64,000 bases of DNA from positions 11,505,001 through 11,569,000 of the forward strand of contig NC_091664.1 in NCBI RefSeq assembly GCF_042453785.1, written 5' to 3'. Origin of the DNA: Malus domestica. Lineage: Eukaryota; Streptophyta; Magnoliopsida; Rosales; Rosaceae. How positions within the stretch are numbered: position 1 is the first letter of the stretch; every line of letters starts with the position of its first letter. Of this stretch, positions 22,253 through 32,153 are shown piece by piece. Position numbers and translations under genes: made by a program. Under the pieces are notes generated by a model. That model was not told the origin of the DNA and made no database searches. It saw only the letters and a list, made by a program, of their open reading frames with translations.

Positions 22253-22560
22253 ATGTTCCATTGAAATCCACTCCACGCTTTTGGGAATAGCCTTTTGCTA
22301 CCAATCTGACTTTATTCTTCTGCACTATGAAGTTCAATTTTGTCTTGTAGACCCACTTTACACCAACGATAGGTTTGTTGGATGGTCTTTTTATTCTCAA
22401 GTGTAATTTTTCTCAACCATATCAATCTCAGCTTGCGTTGCTTTGTTCCATGAGTCATCCTGAACTGTTTCTTCATTACAATGAGCTGAAACGTCATTCA
22501 TACTTCTCCACTTCTGTGATGTGAAATCAAAGAATTATCAAAAAATTAAAAGTTGGGAAT
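22252..22560 (-). pseudogene. copia element 2 reverse transcriptase, 5' portion
   Basis: Minus-strand coding, with frameshifts, gives NEETVQDDSWNKATQAEIDM, then a segment matching NKPIVGVKWVYKTKLNFIVQ-type reverse transcriptase N-termini, then VRLVAKGYSQKRGVDFNGTF and ALVAR, reaching the duplicated target. It is continuous in sense with 17514 downward once the insertion is removed. Confidence 0.85.
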
Positions 22561-23452
22561 TAAAATTTTGACTCTGTCTTCTTTGCTTCTTCTCCAAAGA
22601 ACACAAAAACAAATTAATCTGTCTTCTCTCTCTCTATATGTAAACAAGATAGTAAAACAAAATCTTAAATTTTTCCTAGCACGCGGCTCACTTAAAAATG
22701 CCGAACGGATCTGAATCTGCCTCCCCAAGAAGATCGATGACTTTTGAAAGATAGACAAAGAGGATTTCAAGTAGAAACTCATAGAAAAACTAACTTTGGG
22801 AGTGAGAAAAATGGAAATTTAGAACTGAGTTTTGTTTGGTTCGAAATTTTAAATCTTGGGGTTTTTTTTTTTCCTATCGTTGACTATTTAGATATGAATT
22901 TTTTCCAAATAAGTTTTCAATAGATTTTTTGCAACTTGTTTGCCATGGTGATTAATTTTATTATTTCATACTGGAGATTTGGAGAGGAAAGGCTTGTGGG
23001 TTCTTTGGAGAATAAGACAAGGAAGAGAGAGTTTTTAATTCCCAACTTTTGTTTTTTTTCACTAATTTTATCAGTGAGACCCATTCAAACATTACTATTG
23101 TAATTCCAGTGTCTAGCAGGTCTGGTAGGACACAAGCTTTTTAGGCGAGTCTTCTTAACAATTCTCAAACCGGCCTACTCATAAATCGTGAGCTTAATTA
23201 GGCTTGTCAATTACTTACGCGATCTGTTAACATGACATGAAAACGACACGAAAATAACGGATTTCGACGATAATTAATCGGTCCGTTATCGGGTCACCTA
23301 TAAAAAACTGTTAATAACGGGTCCTTAACGGGTTTACATGCGACTAATCTGTGAGTAACTCGTTTCGACTCGTTAAAAAAAAAAAATCATTTCAATGATT
23401 TTAAAGTTAAACTACTAAAAAGGCTTATTATTGTTTACTATTCTATAAGAAG
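22561..23452. other. A/T-rich intergenic stretch; possible inverted repeat
   Basis: No gene seen. 'TTAATTCCCAACTTTT' at about 23036-23051 is present in inverted form near 22545-22560, with loosely similar flanks, which may mark a ~530-bp foldback element. At 23190-23390 there is an 'AACGGGTCCTTAACGGG'-type dispersed repeat, with looser relatives near 28060-28200 and 38385-38420. Confidence 0.4.
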
Positions 23453-24301
23453 CACTGTTCTAAAAAGCGGGCTAGGCGGCCGCCTGGGCGCTGGGCGTCA
23501 GGCTGCCACTGCAATTATTCCAAAAGCGTTCAACAAATCGGCAAGGGTATTAGGTGGCGCCTAGGCGGCTGACTGGGCGGGCTAGGCAGACTAGGCGGTT
23601 CAGTTAAAAAAAGTTATACATATCGTTGTTTCATAGCATCGCCTAAAAGAGGAGGCTTTCACATAATATTGAAGAGAGAGAGCGTTGCAGAATTAGAATA
23701 GCATATCTACAATTGTAGGGATAAACAAGAAATTGACATGGACAGTTGGTATTTCGTCGACCGAGCATGCAATTTTCTTTGATGCGCTAGAGGTTTTCGG
23801 AAATTTTACTGAGGAAAAAGAAGATGGGCGGAGCAGGGAAATTTTACAAAGGAAGAAGAAGATGGGCGGAGCAATCGAAGGCGAGGAAGAGGAAACGGGA
23901 AAGATAAAGGCCTTTGCATTTTCCAAGGCGTCAATAACACATCCTCTCTCTTTGACTGGTGTCCACTACTTTCCACTATTAATTACCCACCTTCAGTCTT
24001 TTATTAATTACCCACTACCAACTTATAATTATAATAAAATAAAATAAAAATAGTTACCCTCTCCACTAGTAAATATGTTGTATACGGGTAATGTTAGTTT
24101 TGTTAGAGAGACTAAATCTTATTCATGAATTTTATACAAGTATAATATTTTGGAGGTGTCAATATGCACTTATTTATAAGATATACAAGAAAGTTACCTA
24201 AATCCGCTTAGGCAGCCTAGACCCCGCCTAGCCGCTTAGCCACATAGGCGCTAAGAGCCAGCCCGCCGCCCAACTATTGCCTAGCGTTTTTTAGAACCTT
24301 G
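23453..24301. mobile_element. non-autonomous hAT-like element with 8-bp target duplication
   Basis: Left end CACTGTTCTAAAAAGCG and right end (read inward on the minus strand) CAAGGTTCTAAAAAACG are terminal inverted repeats starting with CA. Next inside are GC-rich GCCTAGGCGG/CCGCCTAG blocks at both ends. The flanks are ATAAGAAG (23445-23452) and ATAATAAG (24302-24309), an 8-bp duplication with one difference. The 849-bp interior has no transposase. A purine-rich section at 23800-23920 with two 'AAGAAGATGGGCGGAGCA' copies may be captured sequence. Confidence 0.75.
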
Positions 24302-24482
24302 ATAATAAGTTAAAAAAAAACATTTATGTTTTATTTATTTAATTCTTTTTTATTATGAGAGTTTCTTAATATCATTACTAAGATAAATTTTACTTGATGT
24401 GTTGTCCAAAATTCAAATCAACTAGTTTAATATTTGTATAGGCAAAAAGACAGATTTTTAATTTTAGAGTTAACGAGCTAAC
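24302..24482. other. short A/T-rich spacer
   Basis: Lies between the hAT-like element and solo LTR D. No features seen. Confidence 0.5.
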
Positions 24483-24663
24483 TGTCACAGCCCGTCCCGA
24501 GATTCTATTTATCGAGATTGTGAAATGACGAAATTGTCCTTGACGGATGCTAAGGTATGTGTGTGACGTATTATGGAATAATGCATATTTTCCTAAGTTT
24601 GGAAAATTTGAAATGGATTAAAAATTATTTGCAATTTGTGTGGTTAGGGAAAGAGGTTGGACT

Positions 24664-24790
24664 TGTTTTGGGATGGACCACACACACACACGGGACACCT
24701 TCCCTTTCTCTCCCCCGTGCTCCAACCTTGTTTTGGGATAGACCACACACACACACACGGGACACCTTCCCTTTCTCTCCCCCGTGCTCT
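24664..24790 (+). repeat. 66-bp tandem duplication with (CA)n
   Basis: Two units of TTGTTTTGGGATGGACCACA-type sequence with a CA run and 'CCTTCCCTTTCTCTCCCCCG', followed by CT-rich sequence. Confidence 0.85.
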
Positions 24791-25906
24791 CTCTCTCTCC
24801 TCTTCTCAGTTCACTCTCTCTCCCTTTGAATTGTACGGACAAAGAACAAAACCCTCGAATCATCACGGATCGACGCCAATAAGGTGAGGTTCTTCATCCT
24901 TTCAACCTCCTGATTCGAATGGTGCAATTTTTAGAACTTAGAACCTTCAAAATCACGTGAAATCAGAATCCCATTTTGAAATCACTGTTCATGCACACGT
25001 GAATTGTTGATTTTCAGGAAATTCTAAGCTTACAGTGAGCTTAGTGAGGTCCTAAGGAAGCTCGGAGTGCTTAGTTTGAAGGTTTTGGACGTCGGGATCA
25101 CTGAGTTCGAAGTTGGCCAGTTTTCTTGGAATTTCTCTGGTGAGATTTCGTCATTTTTAGAGCCTTAAACTAGTACATCGTGATTCTACATGCTTGGGGC
25201 TTCATTTTGATATAAAATGTGTGAAAAATGGTTGGGAAATGACGGAGAACAAGGAGATTGAAAAATCTCCAGTTTTCCGGTGACCGGAAAAACCAATCCG
25301 GCGACTGGAGGAAGAAGATGATGCACGTGGAGCGCGTAGGTCCGTGCCCCTCCCGGCGCGTGGGGGCGCGTGCAGCCTCAAAAAAAATTTCTAAAAATAC
25401 CTCGACGTCCATGACGTCGAGTAGGTCACTGTGGTATATTCATATATCCAAATTGAGCACCGTATGAGAAGTTATTATGAATTGTCGGTTATGTGCTTTA
25501 ATTAACGTTTTTATAGTTGTTTCGCATATAGGTGATACCTATCCCGAGGACGAGCGCATCCAGGGACGTCACGGGGGTTACGACCCTTCGACTTACCAGT
25601 GAGTGGGCAGTTATTTTCTGTTATTACGTATATACTACTGAAATTCCCAGAAATTGAATTTAAAAGAAAGTATGTTTATAAGATGCCATGCATGCATATT
25701 ATGAATTATATGAATTGATAATTGATGCATATATATATGTGAATTGGTGCTGTGGACGCACAGGTGAGTATCAGGTGAGTTTTATGTTATTTATGTGAAT
25801 CATTGATGATGTGAATTGTGTTGAGAGCTCATAACCTGCACCCTTGGTGTTAGTGCTTATATTATTCATCGTACCGCACGCTCACCTTGGATCCAAGTAG
25901 GTGCAT

Positions 25907-26178
25907 GTCGTACAGACCATGAGAGGGTTCCGACATGCTAGTTGTACAGATCACTAGAGGTGGTTCCGACTGGTAGGTGACCTTAGATTATGTGCACAGA
26001 TGATTGATGAGTAAAGCACTAGAGCGTATTATTACACCATTCTTGTTGTACAGACTACTTCAGGTAGTTCCAACTTATGTGCAGAGTAGTGCCATATAGG
26101 TCACCGTGGTGACTCCGGTTGGTTTGGATATTGAGCTATGGAATTAACCGTACAGGACCAACTGCAGGGTCTTCGGTT
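25907..26178 (+). repeat. row of five hairpins with covarying stems in LTR D
   Basis: Five degenerate units share the plan outer stem, TACAG, inner stem, 4-7-base loop, inner stem, TTCC, outer stem. Units 2 and 3: outer GTTG/CGAC (25941-25970) and GTTG/CAAC (26045-26074); inner ATCAC/GTGGT and ACTAC/GTAGT. Unit 1 (25907-25934) has outer GTCG/CGAC and a short inner GACC/GGTT. Unit 4 has inner GTCACC/GGTGAC (26100-26113). Unit 5 (26146-26178) has outer AACCG/CGGTT and inner GACC/GGTC. Stem bases differ between units while pairing is kept. Confidence 0.75.
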
Positions 26179-26733
26179 GATTCATTATGTCACCTATTAT
26201 ATTGATGTGTTCTTAATCTGTTATTGACATTTATGGCATGGCATATTTTCTGGGGTTTGATAAAGATTGGTGATTTGAGATATTTGAAGAAGTATATGCA
26301 TATTATGTTATTTTCTGGGAAAGTATACAGGTTTTACAGCGAGGGGTTAGAAATGTTTTAAATGAAATGTTTTTGAAAAACTTTGGTTTTACTGACCCAC
26401 TCAATTTTGTTTTGCGCCCCTCCAGGTTCTAGTTAGCAGCGTTGGTGGCCCACGAGGATTCCCACGGCGTACTGACAGACTACATAAACGTAGGACTCAC
26501 CTGCGGGTGTTGTAATTTAGTTATGGTCCTACTTGACTGCACCTAGTACTTATGCTCTGAATTTGTGTGTTTCAGACTTAAACTTACTCTAGCATGCTAG
26601 TTGGATATTATTGCTAGTAGTTGGTTTTTATTCCTTCGTATTTCTCTTATCTTTTGCTTCCACATCGCACTTTTGATTACATCATGCTCACGTGATGGCC
26701 AGCACGCCTTGATTCTAGGATTGGGGTGTGTCA

Positions 26734-29605
26734 TAACAAAATTTTTTACACTCTCTCCTACAGTCAATCATACTCATAAGTGTTTTATCCTCTTAAAAGT
26801 TTGATTAAAACATTATAAAACACATCGAAAAATAACAATATAAAAGTAATTTAAAAATACCAAACACGTTAAAAGTTATAATAATTAATTTACAAGTGCA
26901 AAAAATGTGAAAAAATTAATATGCAAACGCTCGTGATTGTATCCTCTACGCTTTGAGATGGGGACATCATCATTTGAATTTTTAAAACCTTACAAACCCT
27001 CATGAATAGTATTTTAGGGGGTTCAAAATAAATAAAAATTCATAATAATTAATGTACAAGTGTGAAAAATGTGAAAGAATATAAAAACATTCATGATTGC
27101 ATCCTCTATATGTAACAATGGTTACATCATCGTTTACATTTTTAAAACCCTTTAAACCCTCATGAATAGTGGTTTTTTATATTTAAGTGCAAAATTAATA
27201 AAATTCATAATAATTATTGTAAAAGTATGAAAAATGTAAAAAATAAAATAAAAATATACACAACCACTCGTAGTGACAAGCTTTACAACTTTCATGAATG
27301 GGTCAACTCTAAAATCCGACACCATAATCGATAAACCCTTAGATTTATATTTAACCGTCGATTCTCGTACGTTTACACTTTATTCTTCTTATTGAATTTC
27401 AAATTTTCTTTTTTGGGAACATCATCTTTTAGTGGATGTAGAAAAATGAACGATCGAATCATTGATATCATGTTCCAATATTTACGGTGAACTGAAATAT
27501 AAGTCGATATTATATAGTTTTTAGAGACTTTATAAACTTTGAGCAATCTTTTCACTAACGGTAAAACTCTGGATGTAATATGAACTGTCCCGAATCGTTC
27601 ATCTTCCTACATCTTTTGATAGATCATGTTTTCCAAAAAGAAAACCTGAAAAAAAAAATTGGTGAGAAGAATTTCGATCTATAGTTTATTTGATTATAAT
27701 GGCGACTTTTGAAGTTGAGCAATTTCACGAAAGTTGTTAAACTTATCATTACGAGCGTTTATATATATATTTTTTAAAAATTTCACACTTAATTAATATT
27801 TATGTGATGCTTGAAAGACAAAGGTGCTTGACAACTATTATTAGCACTCCAAAAAGCATATTCTACACTCATCATAAGTGTATTTTTCTTTCTAATTATA
27901 GAAAGTTTGGAGTGTCAAATGAGGTTTTTAGAGTGCTAATAACAATTCCCATGTGTTTTTATGTTTTGAAGAAATTTTTATGTGGCAATGTGGAATGTAT
28001 ATACTAATTTAGTATTATGTTTTTCATTTGATTATTTATTGGTGTAAATACATTTTCTTTAACAGGTAACGGATCAGATCATATTACTTATTTATTTTAA
28101 CGAGTATTACACTAACACGACACTATCTATTAAGATATTAGATATGACATAAAAATAACATAAATGCAGAAAACACGACATAAATATTAACGATAAGCCT
28201 AATGATCATGGGCCGAGCCCATGCCGGACCATCAGCCGCCACGAACTGAATCCAGGAAATCCTTCCGTTCGTTGGGGCCCACCTTCCACCACCACCGGCA
28301 CAGAAACACACAAATACATCCCAGCTGACTCTACTCTAACGCTGTCACCTCGCTCGTTATTCATCGGCGCGGCGGCTGAGCGAATGGTTGGAGCCGGTTT
28401 GTTTTAATTCGATTTAATATTCCGTATTTATGGAGAGGTGTCGCCATCGTAATCTCTAGGGTCGGTCCGTCTGTAGGGCCCAGTTTATGAGGGTAGAGAA
28501 ATAAAATACACTAGAAAGTAGAACAATTGCGGACCAGCCAACCAGAGCCCGCGTGCAGTTGCTGGTGAATATATGATATTAATAATACGAAAATATTTTA
28601 TTGATAATACAAAAGTTTTGTATTAATTCTTTTTCCAGACCTTAAAAAAGTTTCCTTATAGAACTGTTGTATTAATAAATTTGCACTCTTTGGATGAAAT
28701 TTTTTATTTATTCTTTTGTAACGGGATGCCCTGGGTTTTGCTTGTTTTGAGGATTTGGAATGCGGGTCTCTGGGGTTTTGGAGATGGTTGCTGAGGAAGG
28801 TGTTAAATACTGTTGTCAGTGAGAAAAAAAAATATTGACAAATTAAACTATAAGTAGGAGAATATTGTGAATATCTCTGTAAGTATGGAGAATATCTGTG
28901 TAAGAATAGTAGGCAATTTTAGAGAGATTATCTATTTGAACGATATTTTGTAGACAATATGATATCGTGGTTGATTATTAGTCTTTCTTTAATCATTTAA
29001 AGAAAAAATTCAAACCATCAATCAGATGGTCTACAAAATATGGTTTAAAAATATAGTTTAATTAAAATAATGTCATACATCTAATACATTGTTGCCACAT
29101 ATTCAACCAGTGCATCTCTCATCTAATATATGTTTGCCATGTTGGTGCCTTGATTACATGAGAGTTTCTCTTCGAAATCACGTTCAAGTAATAAATAATT
29201 CATGAACTTGAATTTTGTTATAATATATTGAGGTAATTCTTATAAGTAAAATATTTATCATGTGTACATGTTCAGAAACCTTTAATTTCAGTTAGTAATT
29301 GGATCGATTTTAAGTCATTTGACAAGCATGCATGTTCTAATAATGATACACACACACACATACTTTTCTCTTTCTGATTAAATTCAACAAAAAAAGTTTA
29401 ATTTGATAACGGAGAATGTAATCACATATCACATATGGGATGAATGATATTTTTAATTGTATTAATTTTTTTTTTTCACAAACCCAACAGAACAGGCATA
29501 CATTGGATAGATGAGCTAAATTTCTTAATATATGATGAGATAATTAGGGCTAAAATGTGTGTATATATAATTTTTCTCACTTAGAAGTTAGGAAAAGTTT
29601 ATCAC
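26734..29605. other. intergenic region with a dispersed repeat, no gene recognised
   Basis: 26870-27380 is a repeat of two to three ~170-bp units ('TTCATAATAATTAATGTACA', 'ACCCTCATGAATAGT') that also occurs at 62460-62982 in the same orientation. 27380-28050 is A/T-rich. 28190-28560 is GC-richer and looks single-copy ('GGGCCGAGCCCATG', 'CGGCGCGGCGGCTGAGCG'), but no frame is convincing. 28560-29605 is A/T-rich, with a short (CA)n at 29351-29360. Confidence 0.45.
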
Positions 29606-29634
29606 CACTAGTAGAAAAACATGTTTGCGCGACG
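29606..29634 (+). repeat. left terminal inverted repeat of the CACTA element
   Basis: CACTAGTAGAAAAACATG then TTTGCGCGACG; pairs with 46192-46220, allowing for an indel of about 2 bp in the A run. Confidence 0.92.
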
Positions 29635-29995
29635 AAACCTTGCGCGACGTAGAGCATTTCGTCACGCAAAGTATGTTTGCGCGACGACAACACACAGGAC
29701 GTCGCGCAAATGGTCTTTGCGCGACGGTACTTTGCGCGACGTAGTAATGCGTCGCGCAAAACAGTTTTGTGCGACGAAGGTACAACTACGTCGCGCAAAA
29801 CAGTTTTGCGCGACGTCTTGTGCGTCGCGCAAGAGTTTGGCGCCAAACCAAGCTTGTTTTACCGCTTTTTTCGAACTTTGCGCGACGCAGGTTCACTACG
29901 TCGCGCAAAACTGTTTTGCGCGACGCATTATGTACATCTTGCGTCGCGCAAAACAGTTTTGCGCGACGTAGTGAACCTGCGTCGCGCAAAGTCAA
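29620..29995. repeat. left subterminal motif array
   Basis: TTTGCGCGACG and its complement CGTCGCGCAAA recur more than a dozen times, usually as head-to-head or tail-to-tail pairs. In En/Spm, motifs like these are bound by TNPA (family knowledge). 29876-29927 and 29940-29991 form a perfect 52-bp inverted repeat around a 12-bp spacer. The cluster yields spurious arginine-rich open frames in several phases. Confidence 0.9.
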
Positions 29996-30176
29996 CACGA
30001 AAATATACCTTTTTGTCTTTCTTTCCAGTGTTCTAACACTAGTCAAACAGCTAACTGCCTTCCCCTCTTCCTCACCTACAGACCTCCATAGCTGCTGATC
30101 ACACTCAGGTGATTTAAAAACCTCTATGTTATTTATCCATTTTTTTATATATGATTGTATTGAATTTTTTGTTAAT

Positions 30177-30274
30177 ATTACCTAATATATTGAAAATTTT
30201 GATCTCCTTATTACCTAATATATTGAAAATTTTGATCTCCTTATTACCTAATATATTGAAAATTTTGATCTCCT
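30177..30274 (+). repeat. 33-bp tandem repeat, three copies
   Basis: ATTACCTAATATATTGAAAA units start at 30177, 30210 and 30243, essentially identical. Confidence 0.92.
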
Positions 30275-30305
30275 ATTGATGATGGCACATGATCTTCCCT
30301 TCACC

Positions 30306-31550
30306 AAATTATCTTATGGTGTCTGAACAAATAAATGGTGGGATCCTAAATATAGCTCTATTTGCCTAGCAGTAGCAGACTATGTATGACTATTGTTAAT
30401 ATAACCTAAGCTTTCATGGCAGGGAAATGGTGGGAAACCCGATCATTACTTACCCAAAAAGCTTACGAGAATTAAGATTACCGTCTAAACTGGAGTTCAT
30501 TATTTGGGATTAAACTATGCCATTCACAGTCACAAAACATCAAAACTAGAAGGAAGTAAAGACAAATATTAGACAATGAAGATAAGAAGTTGTAAAAATC
30601 CCACTACTCAAAAGGATAAAAAAGGGTTACTCATGCCAACTAGGATTTGCAATCAACTTGGCAGTTGTAAAACTAGAAAAATGTTTTAAACAACAAGTAA
30701 AAGAAGAGAATGGGATAGGAGTGTAGGTCCTTCAAACGCGATGACATGTGTTTTAATGTTTTCACATGACATCGGATTTTAGTTTAGAATGTCACAGACT
30801 TACGATGGAGATGTAAGAAACAATTGAGACGCCATTGTTGGAAGAAATCAAACCCACCAAGCACTGTCACGTAGAGAAAGTTAAAATACATGACAATACT
30901 TAATTGGGTTAGTTTACTCCACAGTTGCGTCCTAGTTGTAAGTTCGTTCTTGTGTCAACGGGGTTGCTTATTGTTCAATCTAGTTTTTGGCAACCATTCC
31001 AAACTGATTAGCACATAGAAGTAGCAGATCATCACTCTGTACACAAAATACTGTAGCAAGACTTTGGATGAATATTTGTTAATCAAAATTGCTAAATTTT
31101 ATTAAATGCAAAACTCAAGTTACAACAACCTTATATACGAGCTACGTTTTTACAGAGGTAAACTCAGAGCAGTTTGTTTTGATTATTTAAGAAAATTCGT
31201 CTTCATCATCGGAGGCCGGCAAACCTTTGAGCACATCTGTTAATGCATAGTAATGGCTCACACACTTGCGGTCAGTTATTATGTTGCTTGAAAGCACAAT
31301 CCTCTTAAAATGCTCCGCTGCTGCTGGTACGAGCATCCACATTCCTCTTTAGGCAGTAGATGGTACCTAGTACAAATAATTCCTCAGGCACTTTACAAGC
31401 AGCTCCTCCACTTTTAATACCACCAGCATTATATGTTACTTCTCTTTCATTTAAAGGGACCCCGGGACCAGTAGGAATTTTCTTTATGATGAGAGCAGTA
31501 GGAATTTTCTTTATGATGGGACCATCTGTTCAGACACCATAAGATAATTT
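30306..31550. repeat. inverted repeat pair (24 bp) enclosing 1.2 kb
   Basis: 30306-30329 and 31527-31550 are exact inverted copies (24 bp, containing ATCTTATGGTGTCTGAACA). Between them is non-transposon sequence, including the minus-strand fragment at 31180-31420. This could be a foldback insertion or inverted captured sequence; no target duplication was identified. Confidence 0.6.
31180..31420 (-). pseudogene. captured gene fragment, identity unknown
   Basis: On the minus strand one frame reads KVPEELFVLGTIYCLKRN; after a frameshift the next reads EHFKRIVLSSNIITDRKCVS, HYYALTDVLKGLPASDDEDE and a stop. The ordinary codon use and acidic C-terminus look like real protein-coding sequence, but I do not recognise the family. 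It is antisense to the CACTA genes. Confidence 0.45.
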
Positions 31551-32153
31551 TGGTCATGTTGGAGTTTTTTGGGATTCAATTTGTAATTGATCTTTATTAA
31601 TTTTATCTATTTTATTTAGCTTTAGTAATTATTGTGATTTAATTTATTTGTATGCACAAATTTTTGTACATCACGTACAAAATTGTTTTGTGTTGTACGA
31701 AATTAATACTACTTAACTTTGTACACTTTTTTTTAAGAAAAGCTTAGTTTCCCGTTTGAGAATTCGTTGGATTTCGTGTATGGATGCGAAAGCATGACTG
31801 CGGTCCAATTAATTCTTGAATTGTCCCATTTTATGGACAGTTTAGGAATACATAGTTATGTGTTGTAGTTTGCGGTTCACGGATTAGGTTTCGATAGTGG
31901 AAATTTTGGTAACATTTCCTGTTGTTCTTCGAGTACACGGTGGATATTATGTATCTACGGCGTGCACTTGAAGAACTGTAAGGAGATGCTGCCGAAATTA
32001 GCCCACGTCGAAATTTAATCCATTGGAATCGTAAATTACGACACATAACTGTGCATTCCTGAATGGGATAGGGCCCTTACCGGAGGAATAAGGTGACAAT
32101 ACAATAGTTGAAGTTGTTGTAACTCTTGTACTTTTATTGGGATTGCAGACAAA

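Larger units (their letters stand above)
24483..26733 (+). mobile_element. solo LTR of the TGTCACA family (copy D)
   Basis: The segment runs from TGTCACAGCCCGTCCCGAGA to ...TTGGGGTGTGTCA (2251 bp), with TG...CA ends whose outer bases form an imperfect inverted repeat. TAAC is found on both sides (24479-24482 and 26734-26737), so the target duplication is 4 bp, or 5 bp with one mismatch. No internal coding region is present. It contains a 66-bp tandem duplication with (CA)n (24664-24790) and a row of five hairpins (25907-26178). A copy in the opposite orientation starts at 62983. The superfamily is probably Ty3/gypsy, from the LTR ends only. Confidence 0.75.

Noticed and set aside
24557..24887. 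Histidine/threonine-rich open frames on both strands
   Set aside because: Produced by the (CA)n-containing 66-bp duplication in LTR D.
29577..30098. Long overlapping open frames in several phases at the left CACTA end
   Set aside because: They translate the GCGCGACG motif array into repeated RRAK/CAT peptides on both strands; no domain, so an artefact of GC-rich repeats.
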